NCBI GenBank assembly: GCA_019671135.1 | Contig: JAHRHY010000013.1 | Coordinates: forward strand, 62,001 to 126,000 | Origin: Linnemannia hyalina | Taxonomy: Eukaryota > Mortierellomycota > Mortierellomycetes > Mortierellales > Mortierellaceae | Length of the DNA: 64,000 nucleotides | Reading direction: 5' to 3' | Part shown: positions 1-9,956 of the stretch, piece by piece | How the letters are laid out: each line of letters starts with the position of its first letter | How positions within the stretch are numbered: position 1 is the first letter of the stretch | The notes under the pieces: model-generated | Databases searched by the model: none | Told to the model about the DNA's origin: nothing | The model's input: the letters and a program-made list of their open reading frames with translations, nothing else | Translations under genes and position numbers: made by a program

Positions 1-1495
1 CTGAAGCATTTTTGCCTGTAGAGTATTAGTTGTCACCCAATTATCAAATCAATACTTTTCTTCTTGAGACATGTCTACGTCAGCTGTTAAAAATCGCAAA
101 TCGTCAAAAAGGGGAGTATATATACCTCGCTTGTCGTATTTCTTGATGATGAGGCGGAGGAAAGGGTCCGAGAGGTTGTAGCCGAACGAGTGCATGGCTG
201 TCTTGAGCTCATTAAAGTCAATGAAGCCGCTCTTGTCCTTGTCGAATGCCTGGAAGCAAGTGCGCCAGTCCTCAATGTACTTCCACAATCCAGCAAACTC
301 GGGGAATGTAATCAAACCCGAGTTGTCTATTTGGTGAATACGAAGTGCAGTCAGTATGTATAGCTGGACGAATCGAGTCTTTTAGAGCGTACTAGTACGC
401 GCCAAAGTCATGGCAATTGTAGCTAGCTTACCGGCGTCGAACATGTTCATCATCAAGCGGACAGTCTCGAGGTTGAAGGGGCTCCAGTCACCTATTACGC
501 GAAGAGTCATACAACAAGCATTGGTTAGCTTCTCTTGTACGAAGTATTATAAGAATGAGCCGATAACAAGTGGTGACAAGGCTTTCATTCCTGTCCGTAG
601 TGGTGTCGACATCAAAAAAGCCATTAACAGTCTAAAATCTTTTGCGAGGGCTGCCAGGTGGTCGTCCAGGAGTCGTTTTTTCGTCGTATATTGTTGTGTC
701 TGCTGTCTGCATCTGGTGATATCGCGTCCTTTCTTCTCTCTTTGAGTTTTGCTTGTGTGGCGGGAATATTTTTGATCCCCAACCAAGCCGTGAGAGCAAA
801 TCTGAATCGCGGCAAGCAAGTCGAGCGTCGACAAGTGAGGAGAACAACATACCGTTGATGAGAGCCTTCTGCAACTCCTCAGTGCTAAGCTGGCCAGAGT
901 GGTCGCTGTCGACCAAGTTGAACCAGTGCCTGTAGAACCGCCAATAGCAAAAAGATAGAAAGGAGTAAGGGGTCGTCAGCATCTTGTAGAGGGCGCACTT
1001 TGGTTCTCGTTTCGCTGTTCATGTGTCGGGTGTTCTTGTTCACTGTACGCGACGCAGCAGAAAAAGCACGCCATCCATTCCCAAGGGTCTCGCACGCGAC
1101 TGCTTGCTTACCTGAGGGTGGCCTCGGGGGTTTGAGCAGGGGCTACAAGTGAAAAAACGAAAGGGAGTGTGTTAGTTTGAAGCGATGCTTTTCTTCTTGT
1201 CATTCCCTTCTCTCGAATTGAGTGAATGAGTGGAGGCCCTGTTATTGTTGTTCTCCTCTTTTCTATACTGCGCTCGTTGCTTGTCTGTTAACTGGCAGTA
1301 AGTTCGGTCGAAGGTGATGAGTGGCGAGTGGTGAGCACGAGGAAAACGGAAAGAGAGGAGAGGATGGGGATTACCTGCTGGGGGTGGGGGAGGAGCAGCT
1401 TGCTGGGGAGGGTATCCTTGCTGTTGACCGTACTGTTGCTGCTGACCGTACGGTTGCTGCTGCTGCTGGCCGTAGTTGTACTGGTTGTAAGCCAT
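1..1495 (-). CDS. PEF1: Penta-EF-hand calcium-binding protein (PEF1/ALG-2 type), 3' end outside window
   Basis: Ca2+-responsive adaptor of the ALG-2/peflin family; family members dimerise through EF5 and link Ca2+ to ESCRT, COPII or polarity functions. Exons read 1375-1495, 1112-1142, 853-929, 432-491, 126-326 and 1-15 onward; all joins keep frame, with GTAAGT- or GTATGT-like donors. The N-terminus (about residues 4-40) is Gln/Tyr/Gly/Pro-rich, starting MAYNQYNYG, as is usual for the family. EF-hand loops follow: DSDHSGQLSTEE, DADNSGLITFPE and DKDKSGFIDFNE, then a degenerate fourth loop beginning YDKRG. About 163 residues lie in the window, so the last hand(s) are missing only because of the window edge. 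The start is the first ATG before the Gln-rich tract. Family assignment is firm; orthology to yeast PEF1 rather than an animal PDCD6-like subtype is inferred. Confidence 0.9.
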
Positions 1496-1987
1496 GCTGT
1501 CGAGTTGTTGTTGTCGGTCTTGGTGGGGAGGGAAAGGATGAGGGATGAAGAAGAGAGAAAAGAAAAAACACAAAAGCAGTGTGTCTGTACCTAAGGTTTT
1601 AATTCGGAGTGAACTGATGGCAAGTAAAAGTGGCGCGTCACTCTCGACGGCGGTGTCGTGTCGTCAAACAAACCGTAACGAATAAGGCAGTGTGACCACA
1701 ACACACACCGATATTACATTATTATTTTCACAAATATTTAGTTCAATTGAATAGAAGGGTCACTCCTTTGTTGGCAATGCCCAGAATAGCATAGCCATTG
1801 GTAGGATGCATGGTTGTTATTTTGTATTATTGCTCCTTCCTCTAGCCGTACCACTTGCCCTTCTCCTGTGCCTCCCTCGAGACACGGGTCGGGATCAACG
1901 TCCTGCGAATATCATACACCTCAATCAAATGCTATTTTACAGGGATAAAAAAAGAATGAAAAACAGAGATCAATGGGTATTAAGCTC
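1496..1987. other. Intergenic region between the PEF gene start and the Nse4 stop
   Basis: It holds the promoter of the PEF gene and the 3' flank of the Nse4 gene; both are on the minus strand. An AT-rich patch lies near 1700-1750. I see no gene, repeat or clear TATA box. Confidence 0.5.
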
Positions 1988-3389
1988 TTAAGCAACCAAT
2001 GCAAACATTTCCTTGAATTGATGAATTGATGAAAAATGTAGCAAGAACAATAGGTGCCAGCAACTTACGCGCCAGGTAGCCATGTCAATCTCGAGAACCA
2101 TCTGCTTCTTCAACAGTCCACCCTGATAATCCTCCGCAGTAGGTACTTCCGTCAACTCTACCATCGGCTGAACGTTGGCTCCTTCTGCCGGAACCCACGG
2201 TTCACCGTCCTCATCCACATCTCCCAGGTTGGGATCCGCCATGTCCACCTCCAAGATACTCGCCTTGCCATCTCGCACCAAGAACGACAAGTAAAAGATA
2301 TTCTCGACCGTCTGCCCAAACGACTCTGGATTGATCACCAGCTCAAACAAGTTCACCTTGCGGTTTAGTTCCTCCAGAATGTTGTTGACTTGCATTACAT
2401 TCTTGGTCGTCTCGTTCTCCTGCCGCGCAATATCTTCCTCTCGCAGTTCCTGTGGTTTTCTCATCGCCTTTGGATCCCGAACAACCCTTGTCCTTTGTGC
2501 CATCGTCCTCGTCTTGTGTTCCACCGCCATCGGACCCAGCCTATGCAATCGATTGTTATGAAAACATGAATTAATATGGCAATGTTTGTTCAACGTGCAG
2601 ACAAAAACAGAAAGAATGGCATCAGTATGACATGCAAGAGGTAAAACGATGCTTTCATTGTAACGACAGACCGCGTTGAACATGACCAAAAGTACTTACA
2701 TGAAGTCCATGGTAGGAACTTTGCGGGACCACTTCATGGCAATCTTTCCAACCTTTGTCCAATCCATCGCCTGCTGTTCATTGTCAATCTCGTGTCCGCC
2801 CATCTTGCTGATAAGCCGAGTGACATACTCGTTCTCGTCGAATCCTCCTTGTCCCATGCGAAGCTGCTTTGCCTTTTGTACTCCTAGATCCGCTGCATTC
2901 ACCAAGACTCTGGCATCCATGGTCGCCTCATTGGTGCCGAACACTAACACGCGTATGAAAATACAAACGGGAATGCCATATCAGCAACCTAAATAGAGTA
3001 GACCTATCTCAAAGATCTCCATCATCACAGTATATCCAAAGAGATATCTCTTACCCTTCTTGAAGAGTTCATTTGCCTTTTCAACGTTTTCCAGTAGGCC
3101 GTTGTTTGTAGGATTCATGAGCTCTTTTCGGTTGGCTAGCGAGGAGAAGCGCAGACGATATATGACAGCAAGTCACTGGTTGGTTAATAGAAGCTACGTT
3201 CCAGGAAGCATGACTCATTACGATTGCTGTTCTTTCTCTCATACCTTCGGTGGTTGCGATGAGTGACCGGTACCCCTGTCTGACCTGCCGCTTTTCGAGC
3301 TTTATCCTCTCCTTTTCCTCTCTCTTTTTGGCTTCCTCCTTCTCATCTAAGACCCTAGACTGGTCGACTTCCATCCTGTTTTGATCCAT
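1988..3389 (-). CDS. NSE4: Non-SMC element 4 (Nse4), kleisin of the Smc5/6 complex
   Basis: Nse4 is the kleisin subunit that bridges the Smc5 and Smc6 heads in DNA repair and chromosome segregation; it acts in the nucleus. Five exons: 3245-3389, 3055-3135, 2700-2943, 2069-2540 and 1988-2011, giving 321 residues. The Lys/Glu-rich N-terminus leads to the QGYRSL segment typical of the Nse4 N-terminal helix. Next come the FGTNEATMDARVL region and the MDFMLGPMAVEHK segment, which matches the family's LGPL-type motif. The C-terminal Nse4 domain (VNLFELVINPESFGQTVENIFYLSFLVRDG) is very characteristic. The first in-frame ATG is used; a GTG three codons upstream is not a eukaryotic start. The last exon codes only seven residues. 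Length fits the family (about 300-400 residues). Confidence 0.92.
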
Positions 3390-3667
3390 CTTTAGCACAG
3401 TATTCTTGTTCTTGGTAATAAATTTTCCTTGCTTTATATCGTGTCCTTTGTTGATGAGACAGACGTGTCCGTGTCCAATGAACTTTTGCTGATGATTGCT
3501 GATGATGACCGAACAAGAGAGTGTGTTTGTGTTTTGGTGGCGACCAGGTCCAACTCTACTCTTTTCGTGCCAACGTTAAAATTCAGTGGCGTCTCAATGA
3601 CGCAGTCACACAGAGAAAACAACTTGATGTTCAAGACAAACCATCCTTTGCAACACTCACCAACTCT
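3390..3667. promoter_or_regulatory. Divergent promoter between Nse4 (-) and F-box/LRR gene (+)
   Basis: Only 278 bp separate the two start codons, so both core promoters must sit here or overlap. No canonical TATA box stands out. The assignment follows from gene orientation only. Confidence 0.55.
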
Positions 3668-4678
3668 ATGGACGCATTGCCGACAGAACTTTTGCTCGCC
3701 ATCATCGACTGCCTGGACCTCGACCAGGGCAGCATCGCAGCCTGCAATCGCATCAACAGACTATGGCATACCCTCACACACCAACGCCTTTACAAACAAC
3801 CACGACTCGATCGACGGTTAGCACTCGAGGCCTTTGTCATCACAATCGGCGCAGTATCTGTCCCAGTGGTCGCGGACGAGTTTATACTTCACAGCTTGAC
3901 AGGACGAACAGTTCACTCTCACAACCAGGAACAACAGGACAGCTCTATCTCTGACGACGTCCTCCGGATATTCCAGTATACTCAGTTCCCGTCATCATAC
4001 TCGTTGCCTTCCTCTTTGACCGCCACCCGCAGACATCCAGGACGGCTGGTCGAGACGATCGACCTGTCAATGCTACCTCATCGCTGGGAGACTGTTCATA
4101 TCGGGCATATCCAAGGAGTCGTTCAAGGATGCTCGCACTTGTCATCGCTCGATCTCAGCGACTGCAGCCAATTACGTGACAATGCTGTCCAGTCGATTGC
4201 AGAGGCATTGGGACCCAGGAATTTACGGTCGCTCATCTTGTCTGGATGCACCAGGATCACAGATGTGGCTGTCTTGTCTATCTGCGCACACGCTGTGGGA
4301 TTGGAGAACTTGGAGCTCTCGAAATGCGATCGTCTGTCTGACATATCAATCCTCGAACTTGGATCTGCTGTCATTCAACCCACGCAAGTTCATCTGTCTG
4401 GATCTAGGTACTCTGGAGATGCGACTGAGGCAGAAGCGCTGCGGCTTCAAGGAACATCGCAGACGATACGCAGTTTGGATCTGTCGCATTGTACAAGAAT
4501 CACGGATAGAGGAATCCAGGGATTGAGACAGGGCGCGGTCGGATTGACGTTGCTGAACCTGGAAGGGTGTTATGGCGTTCTTGGAAGTGTTAATGATCTG
4601 GAGGCGAATGAATGGGAGGATTTTGAGGACGAAGATGACGTTGAGCTTGACAGTGACCTTGACGTCGAAAGGTACTGA
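3668..4678 (+). CDS. F-box / leucine-rich-repeat protein (336 aa)
   Basis: Probable substrate receptor of an SCF (Skp1-cullin-F-box) ubiquitin ligase. Single exon. The F-box starts almost at the initiator (MDALPTELLLAIIDCLDLD, residues 1 to about 40, ending in the Trp of RLWHTLT). AMN1/FBXL-type cysteine-containing LRRs cover about residues 130-320: LSSLDLSDCSQLRD, LRSLILSGCTRITD, LENLELSKCDRLSD, IRSLDLSHCTRITD. The last 25 residues are acidic (EDFEDEDDVELDSD). The open frame extends upstream of this ATG without another ATG, so the start is well defined by the F-box. AATAAA lies 16 nt after the stop. The substrate cannot be inferred. Confidence 0.88.
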   Translation: MDALPTELLLAIIDCLDLDQGSIAACNRINRLWHTLTHQRLYKQPRLDRRLALEAFVITIGAVSVPVVADEFILHSLTGRTVHSHNQEQQDSSISDDVLRIFQYTQFPSSYSLPSSLTATRRHPGRLVETIDLSMLPHRWETVHIGHIQGVVQGCSHLSSLDLSDCSQLRDNAVQSIAEALGPRNLRSLILSGCTRITDVAVLSICAHAVGLENLELSKCDRLSDISILELGSAVIQPTQVHLSGSRYSGDATEAEALRLQGTSQTIRSLDLSHCTRITDRGIQGLRQGAVGLTLLNLEGCYGVLGSVNDLEANEWEDFEDEDDVELDSDLDVERY

Positions 4679-4693
4679 GCCCAGCCTAACACA

Positions 4694-4699
4694 AATAAA
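4694..4699 (+). terminator. Poly(A) signal AATAAA
   Basis: Canonical hexamer 16 nt downstream of the stop of the first F-box/LRR gene. Position and orientation fit its 3' UTR. Confidence 0.5.
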
Positions 4700-5042
4700 T
4701 AGCAAAACGAAACGAAGGAAGAAAGCAATTTTTCTCACGGTCACGACATTTTTTTTCCTTTTTTTCCTTTTTGTGGGTTGTGATCTGTCGGAAGGAGATC
4801 AACGACAGCCAAGCCAGCCAAGAACCTGACATCGTCAATAGAGAGTAGTAGCGATGATAGGGATGGCAAGGTCAGCGATGCCAATGGATGGTGAGTAGCA
4901 GAAGAAGAAGAGCGCGAGAAGAAACAAAAGTCGGAAAGAGTAGGAGCGAACGAGAAGATTGGCCTTTGATCACTTTAAGATGAACTATCGGTTGTCTTGG
5001 GGTGTGCGGTGCTCCTTTCTCTCCTTCTCTCTTTCCCTTTTT

Positions 5043-5106
5043 CTCTTTTTCTCTTTTTCTCTTTTTCTCTTTTTCTCTTTTTCTCTTTTTCTCTTTTTCT
5101 CTTTTC
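5043..5106. repeat. (CTCTTTTT)n octamer microsatellite, 7 perfect copies
   Basis: Seven perfect 8-bp units followed by partial copies. It sits inside a longer pyrimidine-only tract (about 5010-5160) that ends about 60 nt before the ATG of the next F-box gene, so it probably lies in that gene's core promoter or 5' UTR. The rest of 4700-5217 holds no gene. Confidence 0.9.
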
Positions 5107-5217
5107 TCTCCTTCCTCCTTTGCATTGTCACTTCACTCTCTTCCTCTCTCTTCTCTCTTGACCTAACTCGCCACCACACCTTCCCCCTTTGAATCTGATT
5201 CCCTCGCTCAGGAGTGG

Positions 5218-7653
5218 ATGACACACCTCCAATTGCAGGGGATGATGACCCACAGTCTGCACCATCACCTTCCTCACACTCCTGACCCACCTCCCTTTCC
5301 AACCACGACTACCACAACTGCAGCTGACAACGCGTCTCCCGCCTCCTACTTATACCCCCCCCTCACTACCACAGCTCAACAGCGCTCCACCCTACAGAGA
5401 GACCCTGCCCTCAATAAGACTCCGATCCAAATCAACTTTCCTACTCCAGCACCAGCAGCAGCTCCTCCACACCAACGACAAAAGTCCGACCCTTCTCTCT
5501 CTGCTCTCTCCAACACCAACAACCCTTTTCCAGCAGAAACTACAGCCAACGAACAAGCAGAGCCAGGATCGATTGCTCTAGCTAACACAACCTGTCCTCC
5601 AAGACCCAGTCAACTGCAGCAGTCCTCTCCTTCGTCTTCCTCCTCTGCCTTGATCATCCCAGAACTCGCTCAAGAAGTATGCTCCTACCTTGACCGCCAA
5701 ACCCTCGTCCGCGCTTGTCGTATCTCGAAACAGTTCCTCGCCTGCTGTGGTCCCCTCCTCTGGGCAGATATCCCCGAACAAGCATGGTCGAACGAGTACT
5801 TTCGTTCGCACTGGCATCTTCACGCTTCACGGATACGGACCCTTTGTTGTGCGCCTGTTGGTGTCGATTTGCCAACTGTTAGTTTGTATTGTCGTGATCT
5901 CGTCTCTCTTGATGTGTCAAGGATCTCAGGAGGAGAAGGAGAGCGTATCCGTGTTAACAATCACGATATGCAACTCCAAACGGAACAACAGAAGCGTCCC
6001 CGTGCTCAGGAACAGACCCGGGTCGGTTGTCCCTCTCCCTCCCATAGTCGATTGTCGTCCTGCAACGCCGTCATCAACAAACAAACCAGCAGCCGAGATC
6101 TCCTCTCCCACAACTCAATCAGCAACGATTTCAACAGCAGTAACAGCACAGTGAGCCAGGCCGAGTGTGATCGGACCACACACAGTGCATTCCTTCTGCT
6201 GGCAGAGGGTTTAGTCAAGGTCCTGCAGGCCAACAAGAATCTAGAATGTCTCCAGTTTAAGCCCCACGGTCGGATGCCCTCCTCTCTCCTCAAGGCCTTG
6301 GCACAGCTGGATCGACTCCGCCTTCTCTCCCTCAACGGCTGGGAAGAGTTTCAAGAGTACTCACTTCAATTGATTCTTGAGTCCTGCCCGCGCCTCTCGC
6401 ACCTCTCCCTGGGAGAGAACGACTTCACACGGTTCACGCTCGAATCTTTTAGTAACGAGTACTCGACTGCGGTGGCTCCAGGAGATTTTGGAGTAGGCAA
6501 GGTGGAAGGGCCTGTTGTAAAACTGGAACGGTATGATGACCCGATCAAAGGTGGAAATGGATCGTCGGTACGCTATGTGGATCAGGATCTGTTGGATATT
6601 CACAGCAAACGGCCCGTCCTCTACCGTCCGTTATCCTCTTCATCTTTGTCAGCACCCGGCCTTACTCTGGAATATATCCATCCCCACAGCGATCACCCTA
6701 AGCCGTCCTACCAAAACAAGAGCCACCATAACGTAAAGACAACACCCCTCGGCAGTTGTCTCCAAAGCCTCTCGCTCCATCAATCAGGACTCCGCCAGGA
6801 CTTTCTCGTGAACCTGACGCGACAGTGCCCTGGACTTGAACATCTCTCATTACTCGATGGATGGGGGTTCTACCCTTCCTCCCGGTTCGCAACTATCCTG
6901 TCCGAGTCCTGCCCGAACTTGCAACGGCTCGAATTCCGTCAACAGGCGTTGGATCTCCAGGACGAGTTCTTTGTCTCCTTATGTGCACAGTTTCCGGGTC
7001 TGCAGTGGATCCATGCGGGCAAGACTGGGTTCAGCCAAGGCGGATTGGAGGCTGTCAGACTGTCGTGTCATTCGATCGTTAGTCTGGACTTGGACGGCGC
7101 TCGTGGAATCCAGAGTCCGTCGTTGGATTTGCTGTTAAGGACATGTGGGTCTCTAAGGAGTCTTAGGGCCGAGGGCGTAGTTCTTAATGGCAGAGATTTG
7201 GTCAAGGATTCGAGGTGGGCGTGTCGAAGACTGGAGACCCTGGTTATTCAGATCGAGATCTGGGCTGCACCAGCTGGAGGACGATCCGAAAGTGTTGAAG
7301 AGGTACGGGAGCGCGTCTATGGTCATCTATCTGATCTCACTCGACTTCAAGTTCTGGGTTTGGGAGGTGGTCACCGTGTCAGTGGGTCAACCGCTGGAGT
7401 GGATTTGACATTAGGGAGCGGACTTGCCAAGCTAGCTAGTTTACATTGTCTGGAGGAGCTGCATATCCGATCACTGTTCCGCGCAATCCAGGTGGACGAC
7501 ATGGCATGGATGGTAGAGAACTGGCCGAGGTTTCGGAGGTTAGAGGTTGGGAAGAGTCCCGCGTTTGCCAGGAACAGGGGCGGGGACAATACTAATAAAG
7601 CCATCGAATGGCTGGCCCAGACGAGGCCAGGAATAGACATCCGTATTTTATAG
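5218..7653 (+). CDS. Large F-box / LRR protein (811 aa)
   Basis: Likely SCF substrate receptor. Single uninterrupted exon. Residues 1-140 are low complexity (Pro/Thr/Ser/Gln/His). A degenerate F-box follows at about 145-195 (LIIPELAQEVCSYLDRQ ... LLWADIPEQAW). Irregular LRRs fill about 330-800: LRLLSLNGWEEF, LSHLSLGEN, LEHLSLLDGWGF, LQRLEFRQQ, IVSLDLDGARGI. It is paralogous to the adjacent minus-strand gene: both C-termini share the pattern L-x-L-G-x-G ... LxxLxxLxxLExLxI ... VxWMxxxWPRxxx. The start is the first ATG after a pyrimidine tract. LRR proteins of this kind are numerous in Mortierella-like fungi and diverge fast, so no substrate is suggested. Confidence 0.85.
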   Translation: MTHLQLQGMMTHSLHHHLPHTPDPPPFPTTTTTTAADNASPASYLYPPLTTTAQQRSTLQRDPALNKTPIQINFPTPAPAAAPPHQRQKSDPSLSALSNTNNPFPAETTANEQAEPGSIALANTTCPPRPSQLQQSSPSSSSSALIIPELAQEVCSYLDRQTLVRACRISKQFLACCGPLLWADIPEQAWSNEYFRSHWHLHASRIRTLCCAPVGVDLPTVSLYCRDLVSLDVSRISGGEGERIRVNNHDMQLQTEQQKRPRAQEQTRVGCPSPSHSRLSSCNAVINKQTSSRDLLSHNSISNDFNSSNSTVSQAECDRTTHSAFLLLAEGLVKVLQANKNLECLQFKPHGRMPSSLLKALAQLDRLRLLSLNGWEEFQEYSLQLILESCPRLSHLSLGENDFTRFTLESFSNEYSTAVAPGDFGVGKVEGPVVKLERYDDPIKGGNGSSVRYVDQDLLDIHSKRPVLYRPLSSSSLSAPGLTLEYIHPHSDHPKPSYQNKSHHNVKTTPLGSCLQSLSLHQSGLRQDFLVNLTRQCPGLEHLSLLDGWGFYPSSRFATILSESCPNLQRLEFRQQALDLQDEFFVSLCAQFPGLQWIHAGKTGFSQGGLEAVRLSCHSIVSLDLDGARGIQSPSLDLLLRTCGSLRSLRAEGVVLNGRDLVKDSRWACRRLETLVIQIEIWAAPAGGRSESVEEVRERVYGHLSDLTRLQVLGLGGGHRVSGSTAGVDLTLGSGLAKLASLHCLEELHIRSLFRAIQVDDMAWMVENWPRFRRLEVGKSPAFARNRGGDNTNKAIEWLAQTRPGIDIRIL

Positions 7654-7672
7654 ATAAATGCACTTCTGATTA

Positions 7673-7678
7673 TTTATT
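7673..7678 (-). terminator. Minus-strand AATAAA inside an overlapping 3' end
   Basis: The hexamer reads AATAAA on the minus strand, 9 nt beyond the stop of the 7687-9258 gene and inside the 33-bp gap to the opposing gene. If used, minus transcripts would end at or within the plus-strand coding region. Confidence 0.4.
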
Positions 7679-7686
7679 AAAGAGAT

Positions 7687-9258
7687 CTACCAGATGCGGA
7701 TATGTTTGTGGATACGGTGCACTGCCTGGATTAGCTCCATGTCAACATTACTGTCCAGCAGGATTCCCATCGACTTTAACCGCGGCCAATGGGCCAGCAT
7801 CCAGACGACCTCAGGAGCCCGGACGGCATGATTCAACCCCTTGATATCCAGTCTCTCCAGCCGATTCAATGTCGACAGCGTCGATAGTCCTGTCAATAGT
7901 GACATCTCCAGAATGTTGACACCGCGATCCTTAGATCCTGCCCCCAGATGCAATGACTTTAGTTTGTCCAGCCGAGCGAGTTGTTGGTAGATCCTTTCTC
8001 GTATCTGAGCCGGCTCACCAGCAGCATAGTGGGCTCGTTTCGGCAACAGAATCTCGAGGCAGAGAAAGACTAGATGGCGACAGACCCAAACATCCTGAGC
8101 CTCCATGTCTCTCGGATTGAAATCGACCCCTCGTGCGTCCAGATACTCCAACCTGGGACACTGTGTCAACACTGCCAAGACCGACCGACTCTCAATGGAT
8201 GTAGAGAACCCAATGTCGAGTACTTCTAGTGAAGAAGCACTGTTCTGTAATAAGACCTGGATATCCGCGTTCGTGAGACTGGAGTTTGTTGCTCGGAGTT
8301 CCTTGAGGCATGGGAAGTTTGTAAACAGGGTCGTGAAAAAGTCGTCCGTGATAGATTGGTTCGTAAAGTTGACGTGTCGCAAGGATGGGGCCGCCTTTGC
8401 CAGGGTGGTGATGAATTCGCTTGTGAGACGAATTCCGTAACATCCTTGCATAGAGAGACTCTCCAGTTCCGGACACCTTGACACAAGGTTGAGCACCACT
8501 CCCTCGTGCAAAATTGCCGACCCGTCCAAAATCAGTGTCCGGACCTTGAACATCGACCTCGTCTTTGACAACGGCTGCTGTGTCGATACTGTTCCCGCTC
8601 CTGTTCCGGCATCTGGCAAGGGAGCATCCAAGCGGAGGTTGTCGAGTTGAAACGGATACAGTGAGTTGTAGCCCAAGGAGAGGGTCTCGATATGCGGACA
8701 GGCCTCAAGAAGCGCCACGATAGCCTCCTGATGAATACCCTCCCAATGCTGCAAGTACAGCTCCTTCAACTCCGTCATCCTCTCAACCTTGCCCGCAACC
8801 ACCTGGAAAAGCGCTCTATCCAACCTCAGCCTCAAACTCAACAGCCCTTCTGCATTATTCTCTAGAATCTCTTCCAGAATCTGAGCATTCAAAAATCGAA
8901 GCTGCTCACTATCCAAATGTGTAAGAGATTGGCATTCCCGCGTGGCGAGGACTTGGATCTGAGATTTGGCGGCACAGGTGACCTTGCGGAGGAGGTGAGC
9001 GTTCCTGCAAAGGCCTTGGTAGATCCCTTCAAAGACCCAGTCGTCTGCCCCAAAGGAAGCCCAGATCTGGGATTGGCAGTAGAGGGGGAGGGACAAAGCG
9101 CTGGTGCTGCAGACAAGGGCGCCTTCGAGGAGGGAGGAGGGAGGGAGGAAACTGTAGATGTGTTGCCAGAGTTCGAGCGGGAGGTTCAAATAAGATGGAG
9201 TTGTTGCAGGTGCGGATGCATCGTTACATCCTGTTGATTCAACGACTGTGGCAACCAT
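7687..9258 (-). CDS. F-box / LRR protein (523 aa), paralogue of its tail-to-tail neighbour
   Basis: Likely SCF substrate receptor. The F-box is at about residues 22-65 (YLNLPLELWQHIYSFLPPSSLLEGALVC ... IWASFG, quoted in parts). About twelve irregular LRRs follow: LKELYLQHWEGI, IETLSLGYNSLY, LESLSMQGCYGI, LEVLDIGFSTSI, LEYLDARGVDF, LERLDIKGLN. The C-terminus (VVWMLAHWPRLKSM) mirrors that of the neighbouring plus-strand gene. The initiator is the first in-frame ATG. The frame stays open for 28 further codons upstream but only reaches a TTG, so an upstream exon splicing in cannot be excluded (see the orphan exon at 9424-9575). Confidence 0.86.
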   Translation of the reverse strand: MVATVVESTGCNDASAPATTPSYLNLPLELWQHIYSFLPPSSLLEGALVCSTSALSLPLYCQSQIWASFGADDWVFEGIYQGLCRNAHLLRKVTCAAKSQIQVLATRECQSLTHLDSEQLRFLNAQILEEILENNAEGLLSLRLRLDRALFQVVAGKVERMTELKELYLQHWEGIHQEAIVALLEACPHIETLSLGYNSLYPFQLDNLRLDAPLPDAGTGAGTVSTQQPLSKTRSMFKVRTLILDGSAILHEGVVLNLVSRCPELESLSMQGCYGIRLTSEFITTLAKAAPSLRHVNFTNQSITDDFFTTLFTNFPCLKELRATNSSLTNADIQVLLQNSASSLEVLDIGFSTSIESRSVLAVLTQCPRLEYLDARGVDFNPRDMEAQDVWVCRHLVFLCLEILLPKRAHYAAGEPAQIRERIYQQLARLDKLKSLHLGAGSKDRGVNILEMSLLTGLSTLSTLNRLERLDIKGLNHAVRAPEVVWMLAHWPRLKSMGILLDSNVDMELIQAVHRIHKHIRIW

Positions 9259-9423
9259 TTTTTGATCGTGGTTGGGGTTACTTTTTGCAGCTGCTGATCT
9301 CTTGATCTTCTGATTCCAGAAATGAGGGTCTGGGTTGATCAAAAGGGAAGAAAATGAATGGCAGCCAAGACACTTTCAATAGAATAGGAGTGAAGTGAGG
9401 TCGGTTTGTAAGCAAAAAAATAC

Positions 9424-9575
9424 CTGAAGGCAAAACGTTTCTCCGCTCCTTCCTGGGCCAGTCTCAACTTCCGGTATTGATCAGTCCTGAATCGCTTTGA
9501 AATCGACGACGAAGTAAGAGAATCAGCCAGAGAGTGGTAGAGACGCGTTCTGCATGGCAGCATGCCCATATTCAC
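9424..9575 (-). other. Orphan coding-like exon, gene unassigned
   Basis: Bounded by an acceptor (CTTGTAG) and a donor (AG|GTATTT). It reads a basic, Ser/Arg-rich, presequence-like peptide from MGMLPCRTRLYHSLADSL to KLRLAQEGAEKRFAF. It could be a small mitochondrial-protein exon, a 5' exon of the downstream F-box gene, or a chance open frame. Joining it in frame to the F-box ORF needs a weak acceptor near 9285 or 9300. I do not recognise the peptide. Confidence 0.3.
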
Positions 9576-9687
9576 CTACAAGCAACATACAAAGTCCTTT
9601 TGGCGAATGTGACATTTAGGGTTAGTGGTGGATCACTCCTGGCACGCGTTGTTTGGCCACTGATCCACTGATCACTTCAATGATTTA

Positions 9688-9956
9688 TTAGGCACAGCAG
9701 TCGATGTGAAGATTAGGGTGGGATAGCTGTAACGCGACCATGTCGAACTCGTTGCTAGAAGATACAAAGTCTAGGTGCTGAAGTGACGGGGACGCTTTAA
9801 TGATCTCAACAATCTCATTCGTCTTCATGCTGGACCCACGACGATACGCCCCCGTCCGTCTTCTATTCGCGATCTGAAGTCTCTGGACGTACGGAAAACA
9901 AAGATCCTCATCCAAACGACCACCATCACAAACAACAACAGCACCAGCAGCAGGCT
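9688..9956 (-). pseudogene. 3' fragment of an F-box/LRR gene
   Basis: An open frame of about 90 codons has no ATG near its 5' end. It begins after a polypyrimidine run and acceptor (TTCAG at 9961-9957). It ends in LRR-like sequence, IIKASPSLQHLDFVSSSN then LQLSHPNLHIDCCA, the way the LRR genes here end. No upstream F-box or further LRRs are visible before the next gene, so it looks like a truncated relic. A last exon of an otherwise eroded gene is the alternative. AATAAA overlaps the stop. Confidence 0.5.

Noticed and set aside
9616..9625. TTAGGGTTAG, telomere-like word
   Set aside because: Under two repeat units, expected by chance; no array.
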